Shown: piece after piece, positions 16,007-24,707 of the stretch
Position numbering within the stretch: the first letter of the stretch is position 1
Layout of the letters: every line of letters starts with the position of its first letter
Assembly: GCF_001482365.1 (NCBI RefSeq)
Contig: NZ_CP013254.1
Span: 2,480,001 to 2,544,000 of the forward strand
DNA from: Kocuria flava
GTDB taxonomy: Bacteria > Actinomycetota > Actinomycetes > Actinomycetales > Micrococcaceae
Reading direction: 5' to 3'
Length of the DNA: 64,000 nt
Made by a program: the position numbers and the translations under genes
Notes under the pieces: generated by a model
Database searches by the model: none
Seen by the model: the letters and a program-made list of their open reading frames with translations, nothing else
Told to the model about the DNA's origin: nothing

Positions 16007-19000
16007 CGACGACCTCGGCCGGGCGGGCGGTGAGCTCCGCCAGGCGCTGCTCGTGCTCCTGCAGGGAGGTGACGTCCCACGCGTAGGCGCGCAGGGCGGT
16101 GACCGCCTGCAGGGCCGCGCCGAGCACGGAGACCGTGGTCATCATGGGCACCCCCACGCTGGTGGCCGCGGCGCGGATCTCGTAGCCGTCGTGGCGGGCG
16201 GCGCCGCCGGCGGGGGTGTTGAAGATCAGGTCGATCTCCCCGTCGGTGATCATGTCCACGATGGTGCGCTCCCCCGGGGCGGCCTCGCGGATCTTGCGCA
16301 CCACGGTCGAGTCGATGCCGTTGCGCCGCAGCACGGCCGCGGTCCCGGCCGTGGCGAGGACCTCGAAGCCGAGGTCGCGGAACATGCGCACGTAGACGAT
16401 CGAGGCGCGCTTGTCCTTGTTGGCGACCGAGACGAAGATCCGCCCGCCGGTGGGCAGGGACACGTTCGCGGCGGCCTGGGCCTTCGCGAAGGCGGTGTCG
16501 AAGTACTTGTCCAGGCCCATGACCTCGCCGGTGGAGCGCATCTCGGGCCCGAGCAGGGAGTCCACCACGGCGCCCTCGGCGGTGCGGAAGCGGGCGAAGG
16601 GCAGCACGGCCTCCTTCACGGCCACCGGTGCGGAGGCCGGCAGGGTCGAGCCGTCGGCGCGCAGGGGCAGGCGCCCCTCCTCGCGCAGCCGGGCGATCGT
16701 GGTGCCGGTGCCGATCAGCGCCGCGGCCTTGGCCAGCTGCACCCCCGTGGCCTTGGAGACGAAGGGCACGGTACGGGAGGCGCGCGGGTTGGCCTCGATG
16801 ACGTGGAGCAGGTCGGAGGCGACGGCGAACTGGATGTTGATCAGCCCGCGCACCCCGACCCCGCGGGCGATGGCCAGGGTCGCCTCGCGCACGCGCTCGA
16901 CGACGTCGGGACCCAGGGAGATCGACGGCAGCGTGCACGCGGAGTCCCCGGAGTGGATCCCGGCCTCCTCCAGGTGCTCCATGATCCCGCCCACGTAGAG
17001 CTCGTGGCCGTCGTAGAGGGCGTCGACGTCGATCTCGATCGCGTCCTCGAGGAACTTGTCGATCAGCGCCGGGCGCGACGGGGAGACCTCGGTGGCGTTC
17101 TCGAGGTAGCGGGCCAGGGCCGCCTCGTCGTAGACGATCTCCATCCCGCGCCCGCCCAGCACGTAGGAGGGGCGCACGAGCACCGGGTAGCCGATCTGGT
17201 CGGCGATGCGCTTGGCCTCGGCGAACGTGGAGGCGGTGCCGTTCTTGGGCTGGCGCAGCCCGGCCTCCCCGAGCACCCGGGCGAACTCGCCGCGGTCCTC
17301 GGCGAGGTCGATCGCCTCGGGGGTGGTGCCGAGCACGGGCACGCCGGCGGCCTTGAGCTGGGCGGCGAGCTTGAGCGGGGTCTGCCCGCCCAGCTGCACG
17401 AAGACCCCGAGCAGCCCGCCGGAGCGGCGCTCGGCCTCAACGACCTCCATCACGTCCTCGAAGGTGAGGGGCTCGAAGTACAGCCGGGTGGAGATGTCGT
17501 AGTCGGTGGAGACGGTCTCGGGGTTGCAGTTGACCATGACGGTCTCGTAGCCGGCCTCCCGCAGCACGAGGGAGGCGTGCACGCAGGAGTAGTCGAACTC
17601 GATGCCCTGCCCGATCCGGTTCGGCCCGGAGCCGAGGATCATGATCGAGGGCTGGTCGTGGGGCCGGATCTCCGACTCCTCGTCGTAGGAGGAGTAGTGG
17701 TAGGGGGTGAAGGCCTCGAACTCGGCGGCGCAGGTGTCCACGGTCTTGAACACCGGGCGGATGCCCAGGGCGTGGCGCACGCCGCGGACCACCGCCGGGT
17801 CGAGGTGGACGAGGGCCCCGATCTGCTCGTCGGAGAAGCCGTGGCGCTTGGCCAGGCGCAGGGTGCGGGCCGAGAGGTCGGTGTCGGCGGCCACGGCCCC
17901 GGCGACCTCGTTGAGCAGCACGAGCTGGTCGAGGAACCAGGGGTCGATGCCGGTGGCCCCGTAGAGCCGCTCCACGGACGCGCCGGCCAGCAGCGCCTGC
18001 TGGACCTGCTGGATCCGCTCGGTCGTGGGCGTGCGGGCGGCCTCCACCAGCCGGTCCAGGCCGGCGTCGTCGAGGGCGGGGGGCACGAACGAGAAGGAGG
18101 AGCCCTTCTGCTCGAGGGAGCGCATGGCCTTCTGCAGGGCCTCGGTGAAGTTGCGCCCGATGGCCATGGCCTCGCCCACGGACTTCATGGTGGTCGTCAG
18201 CGTGGGGTCCGCCGCCGGGAACTTCTCGAACGCGAAGCGCGGGACCTTCACGACGACGTAGTCCAGCGTCGGCTCGAAGGAGGCCGGGGTCTTGCGGGTG
18301 ATGTCGTTGGGGATCTCGTCGAGGGTGTAGCCCAGCGACAGCTTCGTGGCGATCTTGGCGATCGGGAAGCCGGTGGCCTTGGAGGCCAGCGCCGAGGAGC
18401 GGGAGACCCGCGGGTTCATCTCGATGACGACGACGCGGCCGGTGTCCGGCTCGATCGCGAACTGGATGTTGCACCCGCCGGTGTCGACGCCGACCTCGCG
18501 GATCACGGCGATCGCGATGTCGCGCAGCTTCTGGTACTCGCGGTCGGTGAGCGTCATGGCCGGGGCCACCGTGATGGAGTCGCCGGTGTGCACGCCCACG
18601 GGGTCGAAGTTCTCGATGGAGCACACGACCACGACGTTGTCGTTGCGGTCGCGCATCATCTCCAGCTCGTACTCCTTCCAGCCGAGGATGGACTCCTCCA
18701 GGAGCACCTCGGAGGTGGGGCTGTACTGGATGCCGGCGCCGGCGATGCGGTGCAGGTCGGCCTCGTCGTAGGCCATGCCCGAGCCGAGCCCGCCCATGGT
18801 GAAGGACGGGCGCACGACCATCGGGTAGCCCAGCTCCTCGGCCGCGGCCAGGGCCTCGTCCATCGAGTGGACGATCACCGACCGGGCCGACTCCGCGCCG
18901 CAGCGCTCCACGACGCCCTTGAACTTCTCCCGGTCCTCACCGAGGTTGATCGCCTCGACGTTGGCGCCGATCAGCTCCACCCCGTACTTCTCGAGCACCC

Positions 19001-19316
19001 CGTTGGCGTCGAGGGCGATCGCCGTGTTCAGCGCCGTCTGCCCGCCCAGGGTCGGCAGCACCGCGTCGGGGCGCTCCTTGGCGATGATCTTCTCGACCAC
19101 CTCGGGGGTGATGGGCTCGACGTAGGTGGCGTCGGCGAACTCGGGGTCGGTCATGATCGTGGCCGGGTTGGAGTTGACGAGGACCACGCGGATCCCCTCC
19201 TCCTTGAGCACCCGCAGGGCCTGCGTGCCGGAGTAGTCGAACTCGGCGGCCTGGCCGATGACGATCGGCCCGGAGCCGATGACGAGAACGCTTGCGATGT
19301 CTGTCCTGCGCGGCAT
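15999..19316 (-). CDS. carB: Carbamoyl-phosphate synthase large subunit
   Basis: A 1105-residue subunit that uses bicarbonate, ammonia from CarA and two ATP to make carbamoyl phosphate. It shows the internal duplication of the family: two ATP-grasp halves, the first with ILGWKEYELEMMRD and VIEMNPRVSRSSALASKATG, the second with LGSGPNRIGQGIEFDYSCVH and VIEANPRASRTVPFVSKATG. The C-terminal MGS-like allosteric domain (from about residue 940) binds UMP in relatives. ATG start, one base after carA ends. Confidence 0.98.
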   Translation of the reverse strand: MPRRTDIASVLVIGSGPIVIGQAAEFDYSGTQALRVLKEEGIRVVLVNSNPATIMTDPEFADATYVEPITPEVVEKIIAKERPDAVLPTLGGQTALNTAIALDANGVLEKYGVELIGANVEAINLGEDREKFKGVVERCGAESARSVIVHSMDEALAAAEELGYPMVVRPSFTMGGLGSGMAYDEADLHRIAGAGIQYSPTSEVLLEESILGWKEYELEMMRDRNDNVVVVCSIENFDPVGVHTGDSITVAPAMTLTDREYQKLRDIAIAVIREVGVDTGGCNIQFAIEPDTGRVVVIEMNPRVSRSSALASKATGFPIAKIATKLSLGYTLDEIPNDITRKTPASFEPTLDYVVVKVPRFAFEKFPAADPTLTTTMKSVGEAMAIGRNFTEALQKAMRSLEQKGSSFSFVPPALDDAGLDRLVEAARTPTTERIQQVQQALLAGASVERLYGATGIDPWFLDQLVLLNEVAGAVAADTDLSARTLRLAKRHGFSDEQIGALVHLDPAVVRGVRHALGIRPVFKTVDTCAAEFEAFTPYHYSSYDEESEIRPHDQPSIMILGSGPNRIGQGIEFDYSCVHASLVLREAGYETVMVNCNPETVSTDYDISTRLYFEPLTFEDVMEVVEAERRSGGLLGVFVQLGGQTPLKLAAQLKAAGVPVLGTTPEAIDLAEDRGEFARVLGEAGLRQPKNGTASTFAEAKRIADQIGYPVLVRPSYVLGGRGMEIVYDEAALARYLENATEVSPSRPALIDKFLEDAIEIDVDALYDGHELYVGGIMEHLEEAGIHSGDSACTLPSISLGPDVVERVREATLAIARGVGVRGLINIQFAVASDLLHVIEANPRASRTVPFVSKATGVQLAKAAALIGTGTTIARLREEGRLPLRADGSTLPASAPVAVKEAVLPFARFRTAEGAVVDSLLGPEMRSTGEVMGLDKYFDTAFAKAQAAANVSLPTGGRIFVSVANKDKRASIVYVRMFRDLGFEVLATAGTAAVLRRNGIDSTVVRKIREAAPGERTIVDMITDGEIDLIFNTPAGGAARHDGYEIRAAATSVGVPMMTTVSVLGAALQAVTALRAYAWDVTSLQEHEQRLAELTARPAEVVGA

Positions 19317-19317
19317 G

Positions 19318-20562
19318 TCAGTGCTGCCCTTCCTGTGCGGCCCCGGCGCCCTGCGCGTCCTGCGCGCCGCGGGGGTCGGCGTTGTCGATGGTGGGGTCGG
19401 CGCGGCCGTCCCGGTGGCTGTCCATGAGCTCGACGAAGCGGTCGAAGAGGTAGGAGGCGTCGTGCGGGCCCGCGGCGGCCTCGGGGTGGTACTGCACGGA
19501 GAACGCGGGCAGGTCCAGGCAGTTGAGGCCCTCGACGACGTCGTCGTTGAGGCACACGTGGCTGACCTCGACGCGGCCGAACTCCTCCAGCGGCGCCGTC
19601 ACGGGGCCCTCGAGGGGGGCGTCGACGGCGAAGCCGTGGTTGTGCGCGGTGATCTCCACGCGACCGGTCCGGCGGTCGAGCACGGGCTGGTTGATGCCCC
19701 GGTGGCCGAAGACGAGCTTGTAGGTGCCGAAGCCCAGGGCCCGGCCCAGCAGCTGGTTGCCGAAGCAGATCCCGAAGAACGGGGTGCCCGAGCGCAGCAC
19801 GGCGCGCAGCGTCTCGATCTGGCGCTCGGCCGTGGCCGGGTCGCCGGGGCCGTTGGAGAAGAACACCCCGGAGGGGCGGCGGGCGGCGATCTGCTCCCAG
19901 CCGGCGGTGGCGGGCACCACGTGCACGCGCACCCCCCGCTCGGCGAAGCGGTGCGGGGTCATGGACTTCAGGCCCAGGTCCACGGCCACGAGCTCGTGGC
20001 GGACCTCCCCCTCCCACCCGTGCTCGGCGGGCTCGACGACGTAGGGCTCGGGGACCGTGACGGTCTCGGCCAGGGCCCGGCCCTCCATCCGCTCGGCGGC
20101 GGTCACGGCCGCGACCAGCTCGGCGTCCGGGCGGCGGGCGGCGTCCCCGGAGAAGATCCCGCCGCGCATGGCCCCGCGGTCGCGCAGGTGGCGGGTGATC
20201 GCCCGGGTGTCGACGTCCTGGATGCCGACGACGCCCTGCGCGGCCAGCTGCTCGTCGAGGGCGCCCTCGGCGCGCCAGTTCGAGGGGCGGCGGGCGGGGT
20301 CGCGCACCACGTAGCCGGCGACCCAGATGCGGCGGGACTCGGCGTCGGCGGCGTTGACGCCGGTGTTGCCGATGTGCGGGGCGGTCTGCACGACCAGCTG
20401 GCCCGCGTAGGAGGGGTCGGTGATGGTCTCCTGGTAGCCGGTCATGCCGGTGGAGAACACGGCCTCGCCCAGGGCGGTGCCGAGCGCGCCGTAGGCCCGG
20501 CCGCGGAAGACGCGGCCGTCCTCCAGCACGAGCACGGCGGGTTCTGTGGTGGTGGAGCTCAC
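19318..20562 (-). CDS. carA: Carbamoyl-phosphate synthase small subunit
   Basis: A 414-residue glutamine amidotransferase that feeds ammonia to CarB. The N-terminal CPSase domain has TGMTGYQETITDPSYAGQ; the C-terminal class I amidotransferase domain has its nucleophile Cys at about residue 265 in FFGICFGNQLLG and the His-Glu pair in VQYHPEA. The last 15 residues are a Gly/Ala/Gln-rich tail. GTG start. It lies between the pyr-operon membrane protein and carB. Confidence 0.98.
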   Translation of the reverse strand: MSSTTTEPAVLVLEDGRVFRGRAYGALGTALGEAVFSTGMTGYQETITDPSYAGQLVVQTAPHIGNTGVNAADAESRRIWVAGYVVRDPARRPSNWRAEGALDEQLAAQGVVGIQDVDTRAITRHLRDRGAMRGGIFSGDAARRPDAELVAAVTAAERMEGRALAETVTVPEPYVVEPAEHGWEGEVRHELVAVDLGLKSMTPHRFAERGVRVHVVPATAGWEQIAARRPSGVFFSNGPGDPATAERQIETLRAVLRSGTPFFGICFGNQLLGRALGFGTYKLVFGHRGINQPVLDRRTGRVEITAHNHGFAVDAPLEGPVTAPLEEFGRVEVSHVCLNDDVVEGLNCLDLPAFSVQYHPEAAAGPHDASYLFDRFVELMDSHRDGRADPTIDNADPRGAQDAQGAGAAQEGQH

Positions 20563-20611
20563 GGTGTCCTCACGTTCGTTCGTGGTTCGGGTCGGGCAGG
20601 TGCGGGGGCGC

Positions 20612-21118
20612 TCAGGCCGGCAGGCCGGGGGCGAGGGCCTCGAGGGCGGCCAGCAGCCGTCGGCGGTCGGCGGCGCGGCGGGTGCGGAAGCCGGTGTCCA
20701 CGGGGGTGCCGCCGAGGGACCAGGTGAGCACGACGAGCCCGTCGCGCTCGACGAACTTCCCGGCCATCCCGGAGGCCGTGCCGGTCCCGAGCACGGCGGC
20801 GGCGGGCACGAACAGCGGCGCCTCGCCGTCGCGGGCGTAGAGCACGCCGTCGTCGTGGACGGCCACGGCGGCGCGGGCGCGCAGGCCCAGCCCGTGGGCG
20901 GCGACCCGCTCGAGCGGAGCGCCCTGCAGGGTGGTGCTCACGTACATGCCCGCCACGGCCAGCCGCGGGGTCCGCTCCGCGAGCCCGGCCGGCGGGGCGG
21001 GCGGGGCGGGCAGGCCGGCCTGGCGGCGCAGCCGCCCGGCCCATCCCCGGCGGATCAGGACGAACAGGGCGGTGACGACGAGCAGCGTCAGCAGCACGGC
21101 GGTCGTTTCGGGACCCAT
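20612..21118 (-). CDS. pyr-operon membrane protein, PH-like domain
   Basis: A 168-residue protein with one N-terminal membrane helix (AVLLTLLVVTALFVLI, residues 7-22), a short basic/Pro stretch, then a soluble beta-rich domain (LAVAGMYVSTTLQG, VAVHDDGVLYARDGEAPLFV, WSLGGTPVDTGFR). A protein of the same layout sits between pyrC and carA in mycobacteria (Rv1382) and other Actinobacteria. Its role is unknown; the fixed position suggests a link to pyrimidine synthesis or merely shared expression. Confidence 0.75.
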   Translation of the reverse strand: MGPETTAVLLTLLVVTALFVLIRRGWAGRLRRQAGLPAPPAPPAGLAERTPRLAVAGMYVSTTLQGAPLERVAAHGLGLRARAAVAVHDDGVLYARDGEAPLFVPAAAVLGTGTASGMAGKFVERDGLVVLTWSLGGTPVDTGFRTRRAADRRRLLAALEALAPGLPA

Positions 21119-21158
21119 GCGGGCAGCCTCCGGGCGGTGGTGAGGGGCGGACGGGGGG

Positions 21159-22469
21159 TCAGGCGGCGGGAACGGGGGTGTTGAGCCGGCCGTCGAGGAC
21201 GGTGGGGTGGCCGCGGTAGAAGGTCGCCCGGACGGCGCCGGGCAGCTCCGTGCCGCGGTAGGGGCTGTTGCGGCCCTTGGAGGCGTGGCGGGCGGGGTCC
21301 ACGGTCGTGCGGGCGGCGGGGTCCCACAGCACGAGGTGGGCGGGCTCGCCCTCGGCCAGCGGACGGCCCTGGCCGGCGAGGCGGCCGATCCGGGCCGGGG
21401 TCTCGGAGGTGATGCGGGCGACCCCGCGCCAGTCGAGCAGGCCGGTGTCCACGAGGGTGTGCTGGACGACCGACAGGGCGGTCTCCAGTCCGGTCATGCC
21501 GTTGGCCGCGCAGGACCACTCGCACTCCTTGTCCTCGGCGGGGTGCGGGGCGTGGTCGGTGCCGATGACGTCGATGGTGCCGTCGGCGACGGCCTCGCGC
21601 AGGGCCCGGACGTCCTCGTCGGTGCGCAGCGGCGGGTTGACCTTGTAGACCGGGTCGAAGGTGCGCACGCGCTCGTCGGTGAGCAGCAGGTGGTGGGGGG
21701 TGGCCTCGGCGGTCACGTCGATGCCGCGCTGCTTGGCCCAGCGCACGATGTCCACCGAGCCCCTGGTGGAGAGGTGGCAGATGTGCACCCGGGAGCCGAC
21801 GTGCTGGGCGAGCAGGACGTCGCGGGCGATGATCGCCTCCTCGGCCACGGCCGGCCAGCCGGTGAGCCCGAGCTCGGCGGAGACCGCGCCCTCGTTCATC
21901 TGGGCGCCCTCGGTCAGCCGCGGCTCCTGGGCGTGCTGGGCGACGACGCCGTCGAAGCCCTTGACGTACTCCAGCGCCCGGCGCATCAGCACCGGGTCGT
22001 GCACGCACATGCCGTCGTCGGAGAAGACCCGCACGCCGGCCCGGGAGTGGGCCATGGCGAGGATCTCGGCCAGCCGCTCGCCCCGCAGGCCCACGGTCAC
22101 GGCCCCCACGGGGCGGACGTCGACCCACCCGGCGGCCCGGCCGAGCTCGTGGACCTGTTCCACGACGCCGGCGGTGTCGGCGACGGGGTCGGAGTTGGCC
22201 ATGGCGAACACGGCGGTGTAGCCGCCCAGGGCCGCGGCGCGGGTGCCGGTCTCCACGGTCTCGGCGTCCTCGCGGCCGGGCTCGCGCAGGTGGGTGTGGA
22301 TGTCCACGAGCCCGGGCAGGGCGACCAGCCCGGCCGCGTCGACGACGACGGCGTCGCCGGCCTCGGCGGAGAGGTCGGGGCCGATGCGCTCGATGCGGCC
22401 CCCGGCCAGGAGGAGGTCGGCGGTCTGCTCGCCGAGCAGGGCGGCGCCCTGGATGAGGTACGAGGTCAC
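21159..22469 (-). CDS. pyrC: Dihydroorotase
   Basis: A 436-residue zinc amidohydrolase that closes carbamoyl aspartate to dihydroorotate. Metal-binding motifs are visible in order: DIHTHLREPG, VHICHLST, EATPHHLLLTDE and GTDHAPHP. The GTG at 22469 starts TSYLIQGAALL, matching the family. AGGAG for this start lies inside the end of pyrB and the gap is five bases, so translation is coupled to pyrB. Confidence 0.97.
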   Translation of the reverse strand: MTSYLIQGAALLGEQTADLLLAGGRIERIGPDLSAEAGDAVVVDAAGLVALPGLVDIHTHLREPGREDAETVETGTRAAALGGYTAVFAMANSDPVADTAGVVEQVHELGRAAGWVDVRPVGAVTVGLRGERLAEILAMAHSRAGVRVFSDDGMCVHDPVLMRRALEYVKGFDGVVAQHAQEPRLTEGAQMNEGAVSAELGLTGWPAVAEEAIIARDVLLAQHVGSRVHICHLSTRGSVDIVRWAKQRGIDVTAEATPHHLLLTDERVRTFDPVYKVNPPLRTDEDVRALREAVADGTIDVIGTDHAPHPAEDKECEWSCAANGMTGLETALSVVQHTLVDTGLLDWRGVARITSETPARIGRLAGQGRPLAEGEPAHLVLWDPAARTTVDPARHASKGRNSPYRGTELPGAVRATFYRGHPTVLDGRLNTPVPAA

Positions 22470-22474
22470 GGGAT

Positions 22475-23476
22475 TCAGCGCTCCTGGGCGTGTACGGGGT
22501 CGGTGGGGGTGTCGAGGTCGTCGCCGGAGAGCAGCAGGTAGAGCACCGACATGCGCACGGAGACGCCGTTGCGGACCTGGTCCAGGACGGTGGAGCGCGG
22601 GGAGTCCGCGGCGGCCGAGGAGATCTCCAGGCCCCGGTTCATCGGGCCCGGGTGCATGATCGCCGTGGGCGCCCCGGCGGCGTCGAGGGCCGCGAGGCGC
22701 TCCGGGGTCAGGCCCCACTCGCGGGCGTACTCCTGCGGGGTGGGGAAGAACGCGGCGTGCATCCGCTCCCGCTGCACCCGCAGCATCATCACGGCGTCGG
22801 GGGCCGGGTCCAGCGCCTGGTCCAGGGAGTAGACGACCTCGCACGGCCACTGCCCCACGCCCACGGGCAGGAGGGTGGGCGGGGCCACGAAGGTCACGCG
22901 GGCGCCGAGGGTGGTGAGCAGCCACAGGTTCGAGCGGGCGACCCGGGAGTGGAGGACGTCGCCGACGACGGCCACGTGCAGGCCCTCGAGGTCCAGGCCG
23001 CGGGTGCTCTCCCGCCCCTCGGTGCGGGCCCGGTGCTGGCGCAGGGTCATGGCGTCGAGCAGCGCCTGGGTCGGGTGCTCGTGGGTGCCGTCCCCGGCGT
23101 TGACCACGGCGGCGTCGATCCAGCCGGACTCGGCCAGCTGCTGCGGGGAGCCGGAGGCGGAGTGGCGGATCACCACGGCGTCGGCGCTCATCGCGGCCAG
23201 CGTCTGCGCGGTGTCCTTGAGGGACTCGCCCTTGGAGACCGAGGAGCCCTTGGCCGAGAAGTTCAGCACGTCCGCCGAGAGCCGCTTGGCGGCCGTCTCG
23301 AAGGAGATGCGGGTGCGGGTGGAGTCCTCGAGGAAGAGGTTCACGACCGTGCGCCCGCGCAGGGCCGGCAGCTTCTTGACGGCGCGCTGGCCCACGGCGG
23401 CCATCTGGTCGGCCGTGTCCAGCACGGTGAGCGCGGCGTCGTAGGAGAGGTCCTTGGTGGAGAGCAGGTGCCTCAT
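22475..23476 (-). CDS. pyrB: Aspartate carbamoyltransferase catalytic subunit
   Basis: A 333-residue enzyme joining carbamoyl phosphate and aspartate. The carbamoyl-phosphate loop STRTR is at residues 52-56, with SVSKGESLKDT (second phosphate loop) and HEHPTQALLDAM following. No regulatory PyrI gene is nearby, as expected outside enterobacteria. The ATG overlaps the pyrR stop as ATGA. Confidence 0.97.
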   Translation of the reverse strand: MRHLLSTKDLSYDAALTVLDTADQMAAVGQRAVKKLPALRGRTVVNLFLEDSTRTRISFETAAKRLSADVLNFSAKGSSVSKGESLKDTAQTLAAMSADAVVIRHSASGSPQQLAESGWIDAAVVNAGDGTHEHPTQALLDAMTLRQHRARTEGRESTRGLDLEGLHVAVVGDVLHSRVARSNLWLLTTLGARVTFVAPPTLLPVGVGQWPCEVVYSLDQALDPAPDAVMMLRVQRERMHAAFFPTPQEYAREWGLTPERLAALDAAGAPTAIMHPGPMNRGLEISSAAADSPRSTVLDQVRNGVSVRMSVLYLLLSGDDLDTPTDPVHAQER

Positions 23477-24096
23477 GCGCCGGCCGCCTGGGCGGGGGCC
23501 TCGATGACCACGCAGTCGGCGTGCTCGGCCGGGCGGGGCTCGGGGTCGGTCTCCCTCAGGCGCACCCGCACCTTCTCCTGGGAGGAGGTGGGCAGGTTCT
23601 TGCCCACGTGGTCGGCGCGGATCGGCAGCTCCCGGTGCCCGCGGTCCACGAGCACGGCCAGGCGCACGACGCGGGGGCGGCCGAGGTCGACGAGGGCGTC
23701 GAGGGCCGCGCGCACGGTCCGGCCCGAGTACAGGACGTCGTCGACGAGCACGACGGTGCGCCCGTCGAGGCCGGCCACGGGGATGCGCGTGGGCTGCGGG
23801 GTGCGGGCGGGGTTGCGGCGCAGGTCGTCGCGGAACATGGTGACGTCGAGCTGGCCGAGGCCGGTGGCCGGGTCGAAGCCCGGGTCGGTGGCGGCGATGC
23901 GCTCGGCGATCCGGCGGGCCAGCGGGTAGCCGCGGCGCGGGATGCCGAGCAGGACGAGGTCCTCGCTGCCCTTGTTCGCCTCGAGGATCTCGTGGGCGAT
24001 GCGCGTGAGCGCACGGTCGATGTCGGCCGCCGAGAGGATGACGCGCGTGCTCACGGGCCCCGCGGGGGTGCCCGGCACGGAGGTGTCGCCGGTCAA
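23473..24096 (-). CDS. pyrR: PyrR pyrimidine operon regulator / uracil phosphoribosyltransferase
   Basis: A protein of about 207 residues. The PRPP-binding motif is VVLVDDVLYSGRTVRAALD, and ALTRIAHEILEANKG with GIPRRGYPLARR match PyrR. In mycobacteria PyrR binds a hairpin in the pyr mRNA when UMP is high and blocks translation. I prefer the TTG at 24096 as start: AGGAGG lies eight bases upstream, directly after a PyrR-binding hairpin. The GTG at 24054 begins nearer the conserved core (193 residues) but has no ribosome binding site. Mycobacterial PyrR also has a short N-terminal extension. First gene of the operon. Confidence 0.93.
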   Translation of the reverse strand: MTGDTSVPGTPAGPVSTRVILSAADIDRALTRIAHEILEANKGSEDLVLLGIPRRGYPLARRIAERIAATDPGFDPATGLGQLDVTMFRDDLRRNPARTPQPTRIPVAGLDGRTVVLVDDVLYSGRTVRAALDALVDLGRPRVVRLAVLVDRGHRELPIRADHVGKNLPTSSQEKVRVRLRETDPEPRPAEHADCVVIEAPAQAAGA

Positions 24097-24113
24097 GGGT
24101 GCCGCCTCCTTCC

Positions 24114-24129
24114 CCGCCTCACAGGACGG
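24114..24129 (-). promoter_or_regulatory. PyrR-binding hairpin in pyr operon leader
   Basis: On the minus strand CCGTC-CTGTGA-GGCGG forms a five-pair stem with one G-U pair closing the hexaloop CUGUGA, which fits the known PyrR loop pattern CNGNGA. The pyrR Shine-Dalgarno AGGAGG (24105-24110) begins three bases after the stem, so bound PyrR should cover it. There is no attenuator terminator, which points to translational control as described for mycobacteria. Confidence 0.75.
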
Positions 24130-24153
24130 ACTTAAAGGTTGCTTGCTCGGCTC

Positions 24154-24159
24154 AAGGTA
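24154..24159 (-). promoter_or_regulatory. pyr operon -10 box
   Basis: TACCTT on the minus strand. Predicted transcription start is near 24147, giving a leader of about 50 bases that contains the PyrR hairpin and the ribosome binding site. Confidence 0.5.
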
Positions 24160-24215
24160 GCACAGCGGCCCCGCCGCGCCCGGCGGGCCGTGACCTGGGT
24201 CTCCTCCCCCGGCCC

Positions 24216-24253
24216 GGCCCCGGCCGTCCCGGGCGGGCGGGACGGCCGGGGCC
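24216..24253. terminator. Hairpin downstream of nusB (distal)
   Basis: A 15-bp perfect stem (24216-24230 with 24239-24253) and eight-base loop. It shares its outer bases 24248-24253 with the next hairpin, so the two cannot form fully together. Confidence 0.6.
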
Positions 24254-24281
24254 CCGGGGACCGTGCGGTCCCCGGGGCCCC
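24248..24281. terminator. Hairpin downstream of nusB (proximal)
   Basis: A 15-bp perfect stem (24248-24262 with 24267-24281) and the four-base loop GTGC, 16 bases after the nusB stop. No T-run, as is common for actinobacterial hairpin terminators. It separates the aro-efp-nusB genes from the pyr operon. Confidence 0.65.
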
Positions 24282-24296
24282 GGTGCGGTGCGCGGC

Positions 24297-24707
24297 TCAG
24301 CCGAGCAGGGTGGGCTTCATCTGCTGCAGCCGGCCCAGCAGGCCGTTGACGAAGCGCGGGGACTCGTCCCCGCACAGCTCCCGGGCCAGGGACACGGCCT
24401 CGGCCACGGCCACCGCGTCCGGGACCTCCTCGTTGTAGAGCAGCTCCCACGCGCCCACGCGCAGCACGTTGCGGTCCACGGCGGGCATCCGCTCGAGGGT
24501 CCAGCCCTGCGAGTACGTCTCGAGGTACTCGTCGATCTCGCCCCGGCGCATCAGCACCCCGTGCACCAGCTGCTCGGCGTAGGGCGAGACCAGCGCGTCG
24601 CTGTGCAGGCGGCGGCGCTCCATGACCTCGCGCGCGTCCTGGCCGCGCTGCTCGGCCTCGAACAGGATCTCGACGGCGCGCCGGCGCGCCTTCCCCCGGG
24701 CGCTCAC
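24297..24707 (-). CDS. nusB: Transcription antitermination protein NusB
   Basis: A 136-residue all-helical protein that joins NusE at boxA RNA during rRNA transcription. The start SARGKARRRAVEILFEAEQRG and the C-terminal DAVAVAEAVSLARELCGDESPRFVNGLLG region are diagnostic. The GTG start overlaps the efp stop as GTGA, so the two are translationally coupled. Confidence 0.96.
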   Translation of the reverse strand: MSARGKARRRAVEILFEAEQRGQDAREVMERRRLHSDALVSPYAEQLVHGVLMRRGEIDEYLETYSQGWTLERMPAVDRNVLRVGAWELLYNEEVPDAVAVAEAVSLARELCGDESPRFVNGLLGRLQQMKPTLLG

